From Nitrospirota bacterium (GTDB lineage Bacteria > Nitrospirota > Thermodesulfovibrionia > UBA6902): 64,000 bases of DNA. This document shows, one piece after another, positions 9,140-19,392 of the stretch. The stretch covers positions 1 to 64,000 of the forward strand of contig JACRMS010000019.1 of the NCBI GenBank assembly GCA_016214845.1. The letters run 5' to 3'. The notes under the pieces are model-generated. The model worked only from the letters and a program-made list of their open reading frames with translations, searched no databases and had not been told where the DNA came from. How positions within the stretch are numbered: position 1 is the stretch's first letter; every line of letters starts with the position of its first letter. The translations under genes were made by a program, and so were the position numbers.

Positions 9140-9503
9140 AATGTCTCCTTTTGCGCCTCCGGGAAAATCCGGGCGCATTCCGAGCCCCCGTTCAGGTCCC
9201 CTCTCCTTATTCTTTCTGTTTGCCTGTCGGAAATAATTTTACCACTAATTGAAAGACAGTCAAGATTTTAGTTGAAATTAATTTTTCGAATGACTTGCAA
9301 CCTGGTCCATTCTATAAAGGACGATAAGACAGGAAAGATAATCCTCGAAAAGCTGATAGAGAAATTCCCCGGCAACTTCCTGTTATCTGTATTTTTGAAT
9401 TATGTAAAAGGGTACAGGAAAACCGGTTAACTAATAAAACTATTAATCCTTTTTAATAGTCAAGTAATGTCTTCGGTGATAAATAAAGACATAGGGGAGT
9501 TTT
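9140..9503. other. Intergenic region with one small open frame
   Basis: A gap of about 360 bp between the divergent DUF3300 gene and the large secreted protein. It must hold both promoters, but I cannot assign either with confidence. One short protein-like frame (9290-9430) is listed separately. No riboswitch or palindromic element is evident here. Confidence 0.4.
9290..9430 (+). CDS. Possible 46-residue protein or gene fragment
   Basis: A frame from ATG 9290 to TAA 9428-9430 encodes 46 residues with a convincing protein-like composition (KDDKTGKIILEKLIEKF, then a hydrophobic FLLSVFLNYV and a basic end). A TTG at 9272 would lengthen it slightly. There is no clear ribosome-binding site. It may be a small gene or a remnant of a larger one; the product is not recognised. 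Confidence 0.3.
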   Translation: MTCNLVHSIKDDKTGKIILEKLIEKFPGNFLLSVFLNYVKGYRKTG

Positions 9504-12419
9504 ATGAAATCATTCACTTTACTGAAGGTTACCGCGAAAGCATTTATGGCTGTTTTCATACTGCTTATTTTTCTTATCATAATGGACCAGGTTCAAGCAG
9601 CAACTTATTATATAGATTTTGAAAATGGAAACGATGCAAATGATGGTTTATCTCCCAGTTCTCCAAAACGTCATCATCCTTTTGATGAGGACAAGGGCTG
9701 GGCGATAACAGACAATACCGGGCATACTATCTATTTAAAAAAAGGGGTCATTTATCGGGGCCAATTAAATCTTTCTGATAGAAATGGAGCAAGCGCAAGT
9801 GATAGGTTGACGACCACATATGCTGATAGCTTTGGCACCGGAAAGCCGCCTGAGCTTAGGGGTACGAGTGTTTATACAGGGTGGACACAGGACGCGATTT
9901 ACACAAATACGTACAAAAAAAATATTAGCGCGGTTGCCGGATCAATTTTGTTTCTGAGCAATTCGTCGTTCGGGGTTTGGGAGGATGATGCTTATGTGAT
10001 CGGAGTCAGTTCGCTTGCTGACTGCAATAATACACCAGGCACTTTTTATTTTGATGGTTATGATTATATTTATATCCATACTTTTGAAACTGATGATCCG
10101 GATGAACATACAATTGAAGCAACTGATAAAGATTATGGCGTCCGGCAATGGGACTCTCAGTACATTACTTTCCAGGGAATTACCTTTTCAAGGTACAGAA
10201 TAGCGGGGGCCGCTACATTTGAAGCGGCGGGTGATACAGCATTTAATTACTGTATTTTCAGAGATAATGATACCGGGGTAATAGCTAATGGGGATACTGA
10301 TCTGAATAATATTACAGTTATCCGGAATTTATTCCGGGGCATCCATGTAAATAATTCCACTGCGGACGTTGTTCTGAAAAATTCTTTAATTGCCGCTAAC
10401 GCTGTAAATTCCTATGAAGAGGGGGTAGCGGTATTTAATGGATCTTTGCAATATGGTAACAATAATATTGTTGGTAATGGAGCAAGAATTTACAGGGATG
10501 TTGTTGGAGCAGCCGTGGACCTGGGAGGGAATATAAGTCAGACGCCTAATATAACTTCTGATTTCAGCAGTTATTCTTACTTGAGTTTCACTATTGATGA
10601 CGGCCAACATGCTGATTATGTGTATAGCTTAGCCCAATCATTCAATAGCGCAACAGGAGGAAACGTTCCTTTGACACATTATTTTAATTCCTGTGACACG
10701 TATAATCTCAGAACATATTCAAAACCGGCTCATGACGAGTATGACGTAGAAATAGCAAATCACACAGAGGGGCATACCGATTTAAGCCTGTCGTGTGTTA
10801 CCATCCAATTTAAGTATACAGGGGGAAATCCCTTTGGAACTGTGGAGGCCACTGCTTCAGATATCATATTTAGGGATTCTGCTACCACGACCAAAAGCCT
10901 CACTTCCATCCCGGATCTAAATACATTAAAAGCATTTCATTTACCGGGCGGCTGGGAAATGAATCATAATACGGCCAACTCCCTGGATTTGGATATTGTC
11001 GGGATAATACCAGAGACCGACGCCAAAAATTCCTGGGTTGATATGAATGTAACTATCGAAGATTATTTTAATGAAGAGGTGGTAGAACAAAATGATTGCA
11101 TTGAGACAGAGATAGGAGTAAGGCCGGTGTCTTTGGCTTATCCGAACGGCGCATATAGTTTTAACAGCGATACATATTTAGCGAATACAGGCATTGAGTC
11201 TGCCCGGACCACTCAAGAATCTTTTTGGTTGGACCACAATTCGACCCATAAAGTTGACTTGTACTATTTGGGGAACATAGGAATAGGAGACTACCCGATT
11301 AACAGCTTAAGCAGGGCCGAGGCATGGGGCCATCATATTGCTGCCAAACTTAATTTATTTCCAAGTTTTCTGACACCTCATTGGTATAGCAACAGTGATG
11401 TTTCTACAGATTATGCCGATGATTTTCTTCAGATAATTTTAGATAATACTAACGCCAGTGTTGATACGGTGCGGAATAATGTCGACCGTATCAAGCTTAA
11501 TGGCACAGCCAGCAGTAATAGACGTACCTATACCCGGAAAATACCCGTTAACACTTTAGACCTTGGCGATGACTGTGATGTATCGGACCCGGGAACACTC
11601 TGGTACCTGGATGCTGACGGGGACGGCTGCGGAAACCCTGCGGTATCAGTGCAGCAGTGCACCCGGCCGGCAGGTTACGTACTGGATAATGCTGACTGCG
11701 ATGATACGAATTCTGCCATAAATCCCAATATACTCTGGTACCTGGATGCTGACGGAGACGGCTACGGAAATCCTGTCGTATCAGTGCAGCAGTGCACCCA
11801 GCCGGCAGGTTACGTACTGGATAACACAGACTGTGATGATAATGCTCCATTGGAGCATCCAAATCAGACATGGTATCTGGATGCAGATGGTGACAGATAT
11901 TCCGACGGCACAGATGGTACAGCTTCATGCGCAATGCCTTTGGGTTACACGGCTGCATCGGAGCTAATCGCAACTTCCGGTGATTGTGATGATACAAACG
12001 CTGTTCTGAATCCGGCAACACACTGGTATCCGGACTCTGACGGGGATGGTTTCGGAAATCCGTCTGTATCAATTCAACAATGTGAACAGCCGACCGGACC
12101 GCCGCAGTTCGTATTAAACAACGCAGACTGTGATGATAATGCCCCCGGCATCGGATGGCCTCTTGTCAGGATTTTGGGTGCAGCTCCTGCTTGTTATCTC
12201 ACGCTTCAGGATGCATATAATAATACCAGAGACGGAGACATCATCCAGGTTCAAGCCGCGACATTTCTTGAAGATCTTTCAGTAAATCTCGGTAAATCAG
12301 TTGCCATAAAAGGCGGTTATGACCGGACGTACACTACAAATTTCGGAAATACGACACTTAACGGTGACATTTCAACTGCCAATGGGACGCTGATAATTGA
12401 AAACTTTGTTTTGCAGTGA
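9504..12419 (+). CDS. Large secreted protein: beta-helix, NodB-like and MopE-type repeats
   Basis: A 971-residue exported protein with a signal peptide ending near residue 32 (VQAATYYID). Residues 33-340 look like a right-handed beta-helix of the kind found in surface polysaccharide-binding or -degrading proteins. Residues 355-600 carry NodB/polysaccharide-deacetylase features: TIDDG near residue 362 and ANHTEGH further on, which supply the expected Asp and His metal ligands. Residues 695-885 hold tandem Ca-binding-type repeats (WYLDADGDGYGNP, then CDD), as in MopE-related and thrombospondin-3-like proteins. Two of the repeats are near-identical at DNA level with a period of 135 bp. The last 90 residues resume a beta-helix-like pattern. 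ATG 9504 has GGGGAG upstream. Likely acts on or binds extracellular polysaccharide. Confidence 0.75.
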   Translation: MKSFTLLKVTAKAFMAVFILLIFLIIMDQVQAATYYIDFENGNDANDGLSPSSPKRHHPFDEDKGWAITDNTGHTIYLKKGVIYRGQLNLSDRNGASASDRLTTTYADSFGTGKPPELRGTSVYTGWTQDAIYTNTYKKNISAVAGSILFLSNSSFGVWEDDAYVIGVSSLADCNNTPGTFYFDGYDYIYIHTFETDDPDEHTIEATDKDYGVRQWDSQYITFQGITFSRYRIAGAATFEAAGDTAFNYCIFRDNDTGVIANGDTDLNNITVIRNLFRGIHVNNSTADVVLKNSLIAANAVNSYEEGVAVFNGSLQYGNNNIVGNGARIYRDVVGAAVDLGGNISQTPNITSDFSSYSYLSFTIDDGQHADYVYSLAQSFNSATGGNVPLTHYFNSCDTYNLRTYSKPAHDEYDVEIANHTEGHTDLSLSCVTIQFKYTGGNPFGTVEATASDIIFRDSATTTKSLTSIPDLNTLKAFHLPGGWEMNHNTANSLDLDIVGIIPETDAKNSWVDMNVTIEDYFNEEVVEQNDCIETEIGVRPVSLAYPNGAYSFNSDTYLANTGIESARTTQESFWLDHNSTHKVDLYYLGNIGIGDYPINSLSRAEAWGHHIAAKLNLFPSFLTPHWYSNSDVSTDYADDFLQIILDNTNASVDTVRNNVDRIKLNGTASSNRRTYTRKIPVNTLDLGDDCDVSDPGTLWYLDADGDGCGNPAVSVQQCTRPAGYVLDNADCDDTNSAINPNILWYLDADGDGYGNPVVSVQQCTQPAGYVLDNTDCDDNAPLEHPNQTWYLDADGDRYSDGTDGTASCAMPLGYTAASELIATSGDCDDTNAVLNPATHWYPDSDGDGFGNPSVSIQQCEQPTGPPQFVLNNADCDDNAPGIGWPLVRILGAAPACYLTLQDAYNNTRDGDIIQVQAATFLEDLSVNLGKSVAIKGGYDRTYTTNFGNTTLNGDISTANGTLIIENFVLQ
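11597..11832 (+). repeat. 135-bp tandem coding repeat (MopE-type units)
   Basis: Two nearly identical copies of about 100 bp begin at 11597 and 11732, a period of 135 bp or 45 codons. Both encode the unit starting LWYLDADGDG and ending AGYVLDN. More diverged copies follow up to about 12160. The high DNA identity suggests recent unit duplication. Confidence 0.8.
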
Positions 12420-12687
12420 CAGCGTTGCGTAAAGGGCATTCTATTCTTGCAAAGAAATACCCTTACTTCAAAACTCTAAGCAATAAATTCACCGTTTCTT
12501 GAAAATATTGGTGTTCACTTTTAAGTCGTAAGGACATCATTAACTCTTGACTTCTTTTCCCGTTCTGATATTCTTAAAGGGGATGATGAAAATGTCTCTT
12601 ACTCCTTTTTGATATACTTATAGCAGTAAATTATTTTTATTACGGATTTTATATAATATCAGGCAGTTGACGAAAAGTGATTTAGCA

Positions 12688-13752
12688 ATGGATAAAAAAA
12701 ACAATAAAACCGTTCTTGTCGTTGACGACGATGCCGATATCCGCGACTCCATCCTGTTAAACCTGAGTGAATCGGGGGATTATAATGTGGACGTCTGCGG
12801 CAGCGCTGAAGAGGCAATGGCCAGGATCAGGGAAGACAATATTGATGTCGTCCTCACCGACGTTGTTATGCCTGAGGTCTCCGGGATCGAGCTGCTGGAA
12901 AGAATACATGATTTTAACCGCCAGTTGCCTGTTATTTTAATGACCGGATACGCTGATCTGAATCTGGCAATAGCGGCAATAAAAAAAGGGGCCTTTGATT
13001 TTATATTGAAACCTTTCCATCCCGACTATCTGATATATTCAATTAAAAAGGCGATCCAACACGTTAATTTCACGAAAATGAAGGAAGATTACAACCGTCA
13101 TCTTGAACACATGGTGATGCAAAGGACCGAAGAGCTGGAAATTTCCAAAAGGCAGGCGGAAGGCCTGAGCAATGACATTGTAAAACGTTTAACGACAATA
13201 GCGGAGTTCAGGAACATTGAAGCGGTAGAGCATGTATCGAGGATCAGTATTTATTCTGAAATGCTTGCTAAAGAACTGGGGATGCCTTTGGATTTTATCC
13301 AGAAAATAAAGCTTGCCAGCCCTCTGCACGACATCGGCAAGATAGGGATAACGGAAAGTATTTTATTAAAACCAGGCCCCCTTACGCCTGAGGAATTCGA
13401 GGTCATGAAGACACATACTGTAAACGGCGAAATGATCCTGTCAGGGGCCTCTCATCCTGTTTTGCAGATGGCGGCGACCATCGCCCTGAATCATCATGAG
13501 AAATGGGATGGATCAGGATACCCCGGAGGTTTACGGGGCGAAGGCATCCCGCTTGAGGGCAGGATCGTTTGCATTGTGGACCAGTATGATTCGATCAGGA
13601 ATGAAAGGGTCTATAAACCTGCATTGGGACATGACGCCACATTAAAGATAATCACGCAGGGAGACGGAAGGACCCTGCCCTATCATTTCGATCCCGTGGT
13701 TTTAAACGCCTTCGTTAAGATTGCTTCAAAATTTAAGGCAATACATTCTTAA
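12688..13752 (+). CDS. Response regulator with HD-GYP phosphodiesterase domain
   Basis: A 354-residue cytoplasmic two-component output protein. An N-terminal receiver domain (VLVVDDDADIR, then the phosphoacceptor segment VVLTDVVMPE, and the conserved Lys in ILKPFHP) leads through a coiled-coil linker (about residues 130-165) into an HD-GYP domain. The metal-binding and signature residues are visible: HDIGK, HHEKWDGSGYPGGL and VDQYDS. HD-GYP enzymes hydrolyse cyclic di-GMP, so it probably lowers this messenger on phosphorylation. I prefer ATG 12688 to TTG 12667, though neither has a strong ribosome-binding site. No sensor kinase lies next to it. The end is slightly shorter than usual for the domain. 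Confidence 0.88.
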   Translation: MDKKNNKTVLVVDDDADIRDSILLNLSESGDYNVDVCGSAEEAMARIREDNIDVVLTDVVMPEVSGIELLERIHDFNRQLPVILMTGYADLNLAIAAIKKGAFDFILKPFHPDYLIYSIKKAIQHVNFTKMKEDYNRHLEHMVMQRTEELEISKRQAEGLSNDIVKRLTTIAEFRNIEAVEHVSRISIYSEMLAKELGMPLDFIQKIKLASPLHDIGKIGITESILLKPGPLTPEEFEVMKTHTVNGEMILSGASHPVLQMAATIALNHHEKWDGSGYPGGLRGEGIPLEGRIVCIVDQYDSIRNERVYKPALGHDATLKIITQGDGRTLPYHFDPVVLNAFVKIASKFKAIHS

Positions 13753-13801
13753 GCCGCGCAGCCGCCTTGACTTTCAAATCCCTTTGCCTTACCCTTTATA
13801 A

Positions 13802-15160
<1,359 letters not shown>

Positions 15161-15182
15161 TTTTCACTTGTATTTGAGTTTT

Positions 15183-15268
15183 GGAGGGGTGGCCGAGTGG
15201 TCGATGGCGACGGTCTTGAAAACCGTAGGGCGAAAGTCCCGTGGGTTCGAATCCTACCCCCTCCGCCA
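15183..15268 (+). tRNA. tRNA-Ser(UGA)
   Basis: A complete class II tRNA. The acceptor stem is GGAGGGG (15183-15189) paired with CCCCTCC, followed by discriminator G and an encoded CCA (15266-15268). The D-arm GGCCGAGTGG, the anticodon arm with TGA flanked by CT and AA, the long variable arm (TAGGGCGAAAGTCCC) and the T-arm GGGTTCGAATCC are all present. The UGA anticodon and long variable arm identify serine. It lies just after serS. Confidence 0.97.
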
Positions 15269-15351
15269 TAATTTTATTTCATAACTATTTCACAATTTTT
15301 TGGTATATAATATTCAGGTTTTAAAATCACAAAGTGAAAGGAGGTGAAATC

Positions 15352-15924
15352 GTGAAGAAAATATTAACTGTTTTTGCAGTATTAATGTTAGTCATGGCAT
15401 TCTGGGTTGTGGCAAATGGCAATGCAGCAGATTATATCGGAGCAAAGAAATGCAAGGCTTGTCACATGAAAGAGTACAAAGCTTGGGAAAAGACGCTGAT
15501 GGCAACGAGCTTTGAGAATTTAAAGCCGGGCGTAAAAGCAGCGGAAAAGACAAAGGCAAAGATAGATCCCAATAAGGATTACACCGCGGATCCTAACTGT
15601 CTGAAATGTCACACAACCGGCTACGGCAAACCGGGTGGCTTCAAATCCATAGCAGAAACACCTGATCTTGCTAATGTTCAGTGTGAAGGCTGCCATGGTC
15701 CCGGAAGCGAATACTCCAAAGTAATGAAGGCTAATAAGGAATATCCTTTGGCCGAAGGCAAGAAGGCCGGCTTGATAATTCCGTCTGAAGACGAAAAAGG
15801 CTGCATGGCTTGTCATGGCGGGGAAAGCCCGTTCAATGAAAAGGTTGACGCAAAGTACAAGTTTGATTTTAAAGAAAGGCTCAAAAAGACTCACGAGCAT
15901 TTCCCTTTAAAGTACAAACACTAA
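15352..15924 (+). CDS. Tetraheme cytochrome c (c554-like)
   Basis: A 190-residue periplasmic cytochrome with a signal peptide (LTVFAVLMLVMAFWVVANGNAA). Four CXXCH heme sites are visible: CKACH, CLKCH, CEGCH followed by GPGSEY, and CMACH. The CEGCHGPGSEY context is typical of the cytochrome c554/c-prime family of multiheme electron carriers. Start is GTG 15352, preceded by a strong AGGAGGTG; a frame extending to 15334 reads through this site. A TATAAT box at 15306-15311 may be its -10 element. A good intrinsic terminator follows, so it appears monocistronic. Likely role: periplasmic electron transfer; the redox partner is unknown. Confidence 0.9.
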   Translation: MKKILTVFAVLMLVMAFWVVANGNAADYIGAKKCKACHMKEYKAWEKTLMATSFENLKPGVKAAEKTKAKIDPNKDYTADPNCLKCHTTGYGKPGGFKSIAETPDLANVQCEGCHGPGSEYSKVMKANKEYPLAEGKKAGLIIPSEDEKGCMACHGGESPFNEKVDAKYKFDFKERLKKTHEHFPLKYKH

Positions 15925-15934
15925 AAACAAAAAG

Positions 15935-15987
15935 AAAGCCGACATTCTTTAGTTGAAAAACAAAAGATGCCGGCTTTTCTTTTTTTA
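15935..15987 (+). terminator. Intrinsic terminator after the tetraheme cytochrome
   Basis: Arms AAAGCCGACATTCTTT (15935-15950) and AAAGATGCCGGCTTT (15963-15977) pair with minor bulges, followed by a T tract to 15987. It begins 10 bp after the cytochrome stop codon. Confidence 0.8.
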
Positions 15988-15998
15988 TAGATTGTCTT

Positions 15999-16062
15999 AG
16001 CCACGAATAATCACGAATGATCACAAAGTTTTATTCGTGTTCATTTGTGCCAATTCGTGGCT
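15999..16062. repeat. Palindromic element, CCACGAAT family
   Basis: Outer arms AGCCACGAAT (15999-16008) and ATTCGTGGCT (16053-16062) are perfectly complementary, with further imperfect pairing inside. It lies between the cytochrome terminator and the 3' end of convergent mnmG. It belongs to the set of long intergenic hairpins seen throughout this window. Confidence 0.7.
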
Positions 16063-16072
16063 GGTTTCTGGT

Positions 16073-17947
16073 TTATAAATTCTCTTTCCTTCTCTGCCTC
16101 ACGACAGCTACCATCAGGAGCGAGATCGCAGCCGGCGTAACGCCGGGGACTCTGCTTGCCTGTCCGAGGTTCAGAGGCCTGACCTCTTCGAGCTTCTCCA
16201 CAATTTCCGTTGATAGCCCGTTAATGCCTCTGTAAACAAATCCTTCCGGTATGATTTTCTCTTCAACCTTTTTGAATTTCTCCGCCTGCTCCGCCTGCCT
16301 GTCAATATAGCCTTTATACTTTGTCTGGATCTCTACCTGGTTTATAACATCCTGTGAAATGCCGTTGTTTGACGGAGAGACTTCCGCGATATCCGCATAT
16401 TTGATTTCCGGCCTTTTCAATAAATGATACAGCGAGGCGTCTTCTTTTATTGTTGAGCCGCCGAGTTTCTCAAGCACGGGATTTATTACTTGCGGCTTCA
16501 CCCGCGTGGACTTTATTCTCTTCAACTCTTTTTCTACCGCTTCTTTTTTTCTGAGGAAAGCATCATATTGTTCATCGTTGATAAGCCCAAGGTTATGTCC
16601 CTTTTCCAGGAGGCGCAGATCGGCATTGTCCTGACGCAGCAAAAGCCTGTATTCAGCCCTTGAGGTAAACATCCTGTACGGTTCCTTGGTCCCTTTTGTC
16701 ACGAGGTCATCGATCAAAACTCCGATATAAGCCTCATGCCTGCCGAGGATGAACGGCCCCATGTTTTTCAGCTTCAGTGCCGCGTTTATCCCGGCGACAA
16801 ATCCCTGGGCGGCAGCCTCTTCATAGCCTGATGTGCCGTTGATCTGTCCCGCAAGAAAAAGCCCTTCTATGGCCTTTGTCTCAAGTGTCGGCTTCAATTG
16901 AGTGGGATAGACAAAGTCATACTCTATCGCGTAACCGGATTTCCTTATCTCTGCATTCTCCAGACCTTTGATGCTTCTTACCATCTTAAGCTGGACCTCG
17001 CGCGGCAGGCTCGTGGAAATGCCGTTGGCATAATATTCATCCGAATCAATGCCTTCAGGTTCGAGAAATATCTGGTGCCTTATCTTGTCCTTAAACCTGA
17101 CGACCTTGTCTTCAATTGACGGGCAGTAGCGGGGGCCGATCCCCTTGATTATCCCGCTGTAGAGAGGGGAAAATTTCAGTCCGTCCTGAATTATTTTGTG
17201 GGTCTCTGTGTTTGTGTAAGTCATGTAACAGGGCATCTGCTGATTTGTGATCTCTTTCGTGAACAACGACATGGGTGGAGGAGGCACATCGCCGTCCTGG
17301 ATTTCCATGACTGAGAAATCTATGCTCCCTGCTTCAAGCCTCGGAGGGGTCCCGGTCTTCAGCCTTCCGATCTTGAATCCGATATCGTGAAGACTCTTTG
17401 AAAGATTGATCGAAGGCGGCTCGCCGATCCTGCCTGCGGGGAAATTCTCCAGCCCTATATGGATCAACCCGTTTAAAAATGTCCCTGTCGCAATAATCAA
17501 AGCCTTTGCCCTGTACACCTGTTCTGTTGTCTTTATCCCGCAAACTTTATCTCCCTCGATCAAAATCTCTTCAACGCTCTCCTGTTTGATATCAAGCCGT
17601 GCCTGGGCCTCAAGCGCTTCTCTCATGTATCTTCTGTACAATGCCCGGTCTGCCTGCACTCTCGTTGCCCACACAGCAGGGCCTTTGCTCTTGTTAAGAA
17701 CTTTGAATTGAATGCCCGCCTTGTCCGTGATTTTCGCCATCTCGCCGCCGAGCGCGTCAATCTCTTTGACAAGATGGCTCTTCGCAAGCCCGCCGACAGC
17801 GGGGTTACAGGACATCTGGCCTATGGTGTCAAGGCTCATGGTGAAAATGGCCGTGTTAAATCCCATTCGCGCTGAGGCAAGAGCTGCCTCGCACCCGGCG
17901 TGTCCTGCGCCGATAACTATGATGTCGTAGTCGCTGTTTGATTTCAT
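16073..17947 (-). CDS. mnmG: tRNA uridine-34 5-carboxymethylaminomethyl modification enzyme MnmG (GidA)
   Basis: A 624-residue FAD protein that works with MnmE to build the cmnm5 group on U34 of several tRNAs. The N-terminal dinucleotide-binding motif VIGAGHAGCEAALASARMG, the downstream MSCNPAVGGLAKSHL, the central GRLKTGTPPR and the C-terminal YKGYIDRQ and SRVPGVTPAA segments are all diagnostic. Length is normal. It lies 53 bp after the carrier protein gene at 18001 on the same strand, so it could be read from the lipid cluster transcript; a functional link is not implied. No mnmE is in the window. Confidence 0.96.
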   Translation of the reverse strand: MKSNSDYDIIVIGAGHAGCEAALASARMGFNTAIFTMSLDTIGQMSCNPAVGGLAKSHLVKEIDALGGEMAKITDKAGIQFKVLNKSKGPAVWATRVQADRALYRRYMREALEAQARLDIKQESVEEILIEGDKVCGIKTTEQVYRAKALIIATGTFLNGLIHIGLENFPAGRIGEPPSINLSKSLHDIGFKIGRLKTGTPPRLEAGSIDFSVMEIQDGDVPPPPMSLFTKEITNQQMPCYMTYTNTETHKIIQDGLKFSPLYSGIIKGIGPRYCPSIEDKVVRFKDKIRHQIFLEPEGIDSDEYYANGISTSLPREVQLKMVRSIKGLENAEIRKSGYAIEYDFVYPTQLKPTLETKAIEGLFLAGQINGTSGYEEAAAQGFVAGINAALKLKNMGPFILGRHEAYIGVLIDDLVTKGTKEPYRMFTSRAEYRLLLRQDNADLRLLEKGHNLGLINDEQYDAFLRKKEAVEKELKRIKSTRVKPQVINPVLEKLGGSTIKEDASLYHLLKRPEIKYADIAEVSPSNNGISQDVINQVEIQTKYKGYIDRQAEQAEKFKKVEEKIIPEGFVYRGINGLSTEIVEKLEEVRPLNLGQASRVPGVTPAAISLLMVAVVRQRRKENL

Positions 17948-18000
17948 GGAAATATAATAACAAAAATAAATAAACGGTCAGGTTGGTGAAGAGGAGTCTG

Positions 18001-18282
18001 CTAAGAAGCTTTTTTCCTGTTCTCAAATACGTAATTCGCAAGGGTATCAATGGAGGTAAAAATTTCCTTCCGGTTTTCCATGTCCTTGACCTCTAACCCG
18101 AAGTTGCGCTGAAGCAGAACAACAATCTCTACTGCGTCCAGGGAATCCAGCCCCAGCCCGTCACCGAACAGCATCTCGTCGTCCTTAATATCTTCAGGCT
18201 TGATGTCTTCCAGTGATAAACCGGTTACAAGCATCTCTTTTAAATCCTTCTTTATCTGCGCTAAATTCTGTGCCATTGCCAT
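18001..18282 (-). CDS. Acyl carrier protein (last gene of the lipid cluster)
   Basis: A 93-residue acyl carrier protein. The phosphopantetheine attachment site is clear in GDGLGLDSLDAVEIVVLLQ (Ser of DSL). The preceding DDEMLFGDG and the later FTSIDTLANYVFENR complete the four-helix fold. TAAAGGAGT lies just upstream of the start. It is one of two carrier proteins in the 18-40 kb cluster; two distinct carriers are also usual in aryl-polyene pathways. It would hold growing acyl chains for the ketosynthases and dehydratases. A palindromic element (18312-18374) separates it from the gene upstream. Confidence 0.93.
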   Translation of the reverse strand: MAMAQNLAQIKKDLKEMLVTGLSLEDIKPEDIKDDEMLFGDGLGLDSLDAVEIVVLLQRNFGLEVKDMENRKEIFTSIDTLANYVFENRKKAS

Positions 18283-18311
18283 ACTCCTTTATTTAATTTG
18301 AAATTGAAAAC

Positions 18312-18374
18312 ATCCACAGATTACTCAGATTAACACAGATTTTTTTATTAGTAAAATCTGCGCCCTCTGCGGAT
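18312..18374. repeat. Palindromic element, CCACAGATT family
   Basis: ATCCACAGATTACTCAGATT on the left is complementary to the AAAATCTGCG and CTCTGCGGAT segments on the right, around a T-rich loop. The same family occurs near 28.1, 39.3 and 41.3 kb. Confidence 0.65.
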
Positions 18375-18383
18375 AAATTTATC

Positions 18384-19313
18384 TTACTGTATCCCCATCA
18401 AGTCCAGCCCCTTATCGATTGTCACTATCCGCATGCCGGGGTATTTTTTTTGGATATATTCGATCATGTCATTAATATCTTCTTTCTCATTATAGATTAC
18501 CCTGTCTAACTTGCATGTGGCCCCGCTCGTCTGGCCTTTGATTGTATCATTTGCCTGTGGAATTCCCCCAAGAGGGACAAAAGATATTGCACGGCCCATG
18601 AAAACAAATCCATTGTCAGTATATTTGCCCACTGCGCCTGAAGGCTGGAAGAGTAAATTTTCTCCTGATATAAAATTACCGTTTTTATCTGATATTTTTA
18701 ATTTTGCATCGATCTGATGGTGGTAGAAGATCAGCCATTTTTTCTCAGAATACGCATTGTCAATATAGCTTTCCATTTTGCCGAGATCGTGTTTAATAGA
18801 GTAAGATTTCAGTTCATACCTGTCTAAAATATAAGGGTTCAACATGCTGCCCCCTTCTCTTGCCGACCTGTAATATTTCTCTGCAATTTTCTTGACCATC
18901 TGATTTGTTTTGTTATATGGATAAACGAGATTTCTAACAGTCAGTCCGAGGTTCTCAAGGACTGATTTTGACCCGGACAATTCAGTCTCAACCTTACTTC
19001 CGGACAGTGCCCTCAGGTTTGGATGAGATTCCGTATGGCTCAATATTTCCCAGCCGTCCTTTTGAAGTTCCGCAAGTTGTGAGGCGCTTAAATAGTCTTT
19101 AGTGTCAAGCCAATTTGTTGTGATAGCGGCGCAGGCGACCTCGGCATGTGATTTAAAAATATCCCTGGCAACCGTGTAATCCGTCTCATTGCCGTCGTCA
19201 AAGACAAACGTGACAAGCGGTTTTGAATTTATATTCACAGATGAATCTTTGGGGGGGGCCCCGCTGCATGAAACGAGAAAAAATATCAATGTAAAGCTGA
19301 TATACCGGTCCAT
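18384..19313 (-). CDS. NodB-type polysaccharide deacetylase lipoprotein
   Basis: A 309-residue lipoprotein with leader ISFTLIFFLVSCSG (lipobox VSC). The NodB homology domain begins with TFVFDDGNETDY, which contains the catalytic and metal-binding Asp pair, followed by the HTESHPNL histidine motif. Family members remove N- or O-acetyl groups from polysaccharides or glycolipids. The C-terminal 90 residues add a beta-rich region. Placement inside the lipid cluster, on the same strand between a radical SAM gene and a carrier protein gene, suggests it trims the sugar head group of the final product on the envelope side. This is inferred from context. Confidence 0.8.
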   Translation of the reverse strand: MDRYISFTLIFFLVSCSGAPPKDSSVNINSKPLVTFVFDDGNETDYTVARDIFKSHAEVACAAITTNWLDTKDYLSASQLAELQKDGWEILSHTESHPNLRALSGSKVETELSGSKSVLENLGLTVRNLVYPYNKTNQMVKKIAEKYYRSAREGGSMLNPYILDRYELKSYSIKHDLGKMESYIDNAYSEKKWLIFYHHQIDAKLKISDKNGNFISGENLLFQPSGAVGKYTDNGFVFMGRAISFVPLGGIPQANDTIKGQTSGATCKLDRVIYNEKEDINDMIEYIQKKYPGMRIVTIDKGLDLMGIQ

Positions 19314-19392
19314 ATTTACCTGACTCTTTTAGTTAGAAGCATAATTTTTAACTTATAGATGTGTCCAATTAAAATCCCGCTCAGGTCCCTTG

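Noticed and set aside
11597-12160. Regularly spaced repeats that might suggest a CRISPR array
   Set aside because: The repeats are in frame, encode MopE-type units, and have no unique spacers or cas genes nearby.
16073-18282. mnmG as a functional part of the lipid cluster
   Set aside because: Although on the same strand and close by, it is a housekeeping tRNA-modification gene with no link to acyl chemistry; adjacency alone is not evidence.
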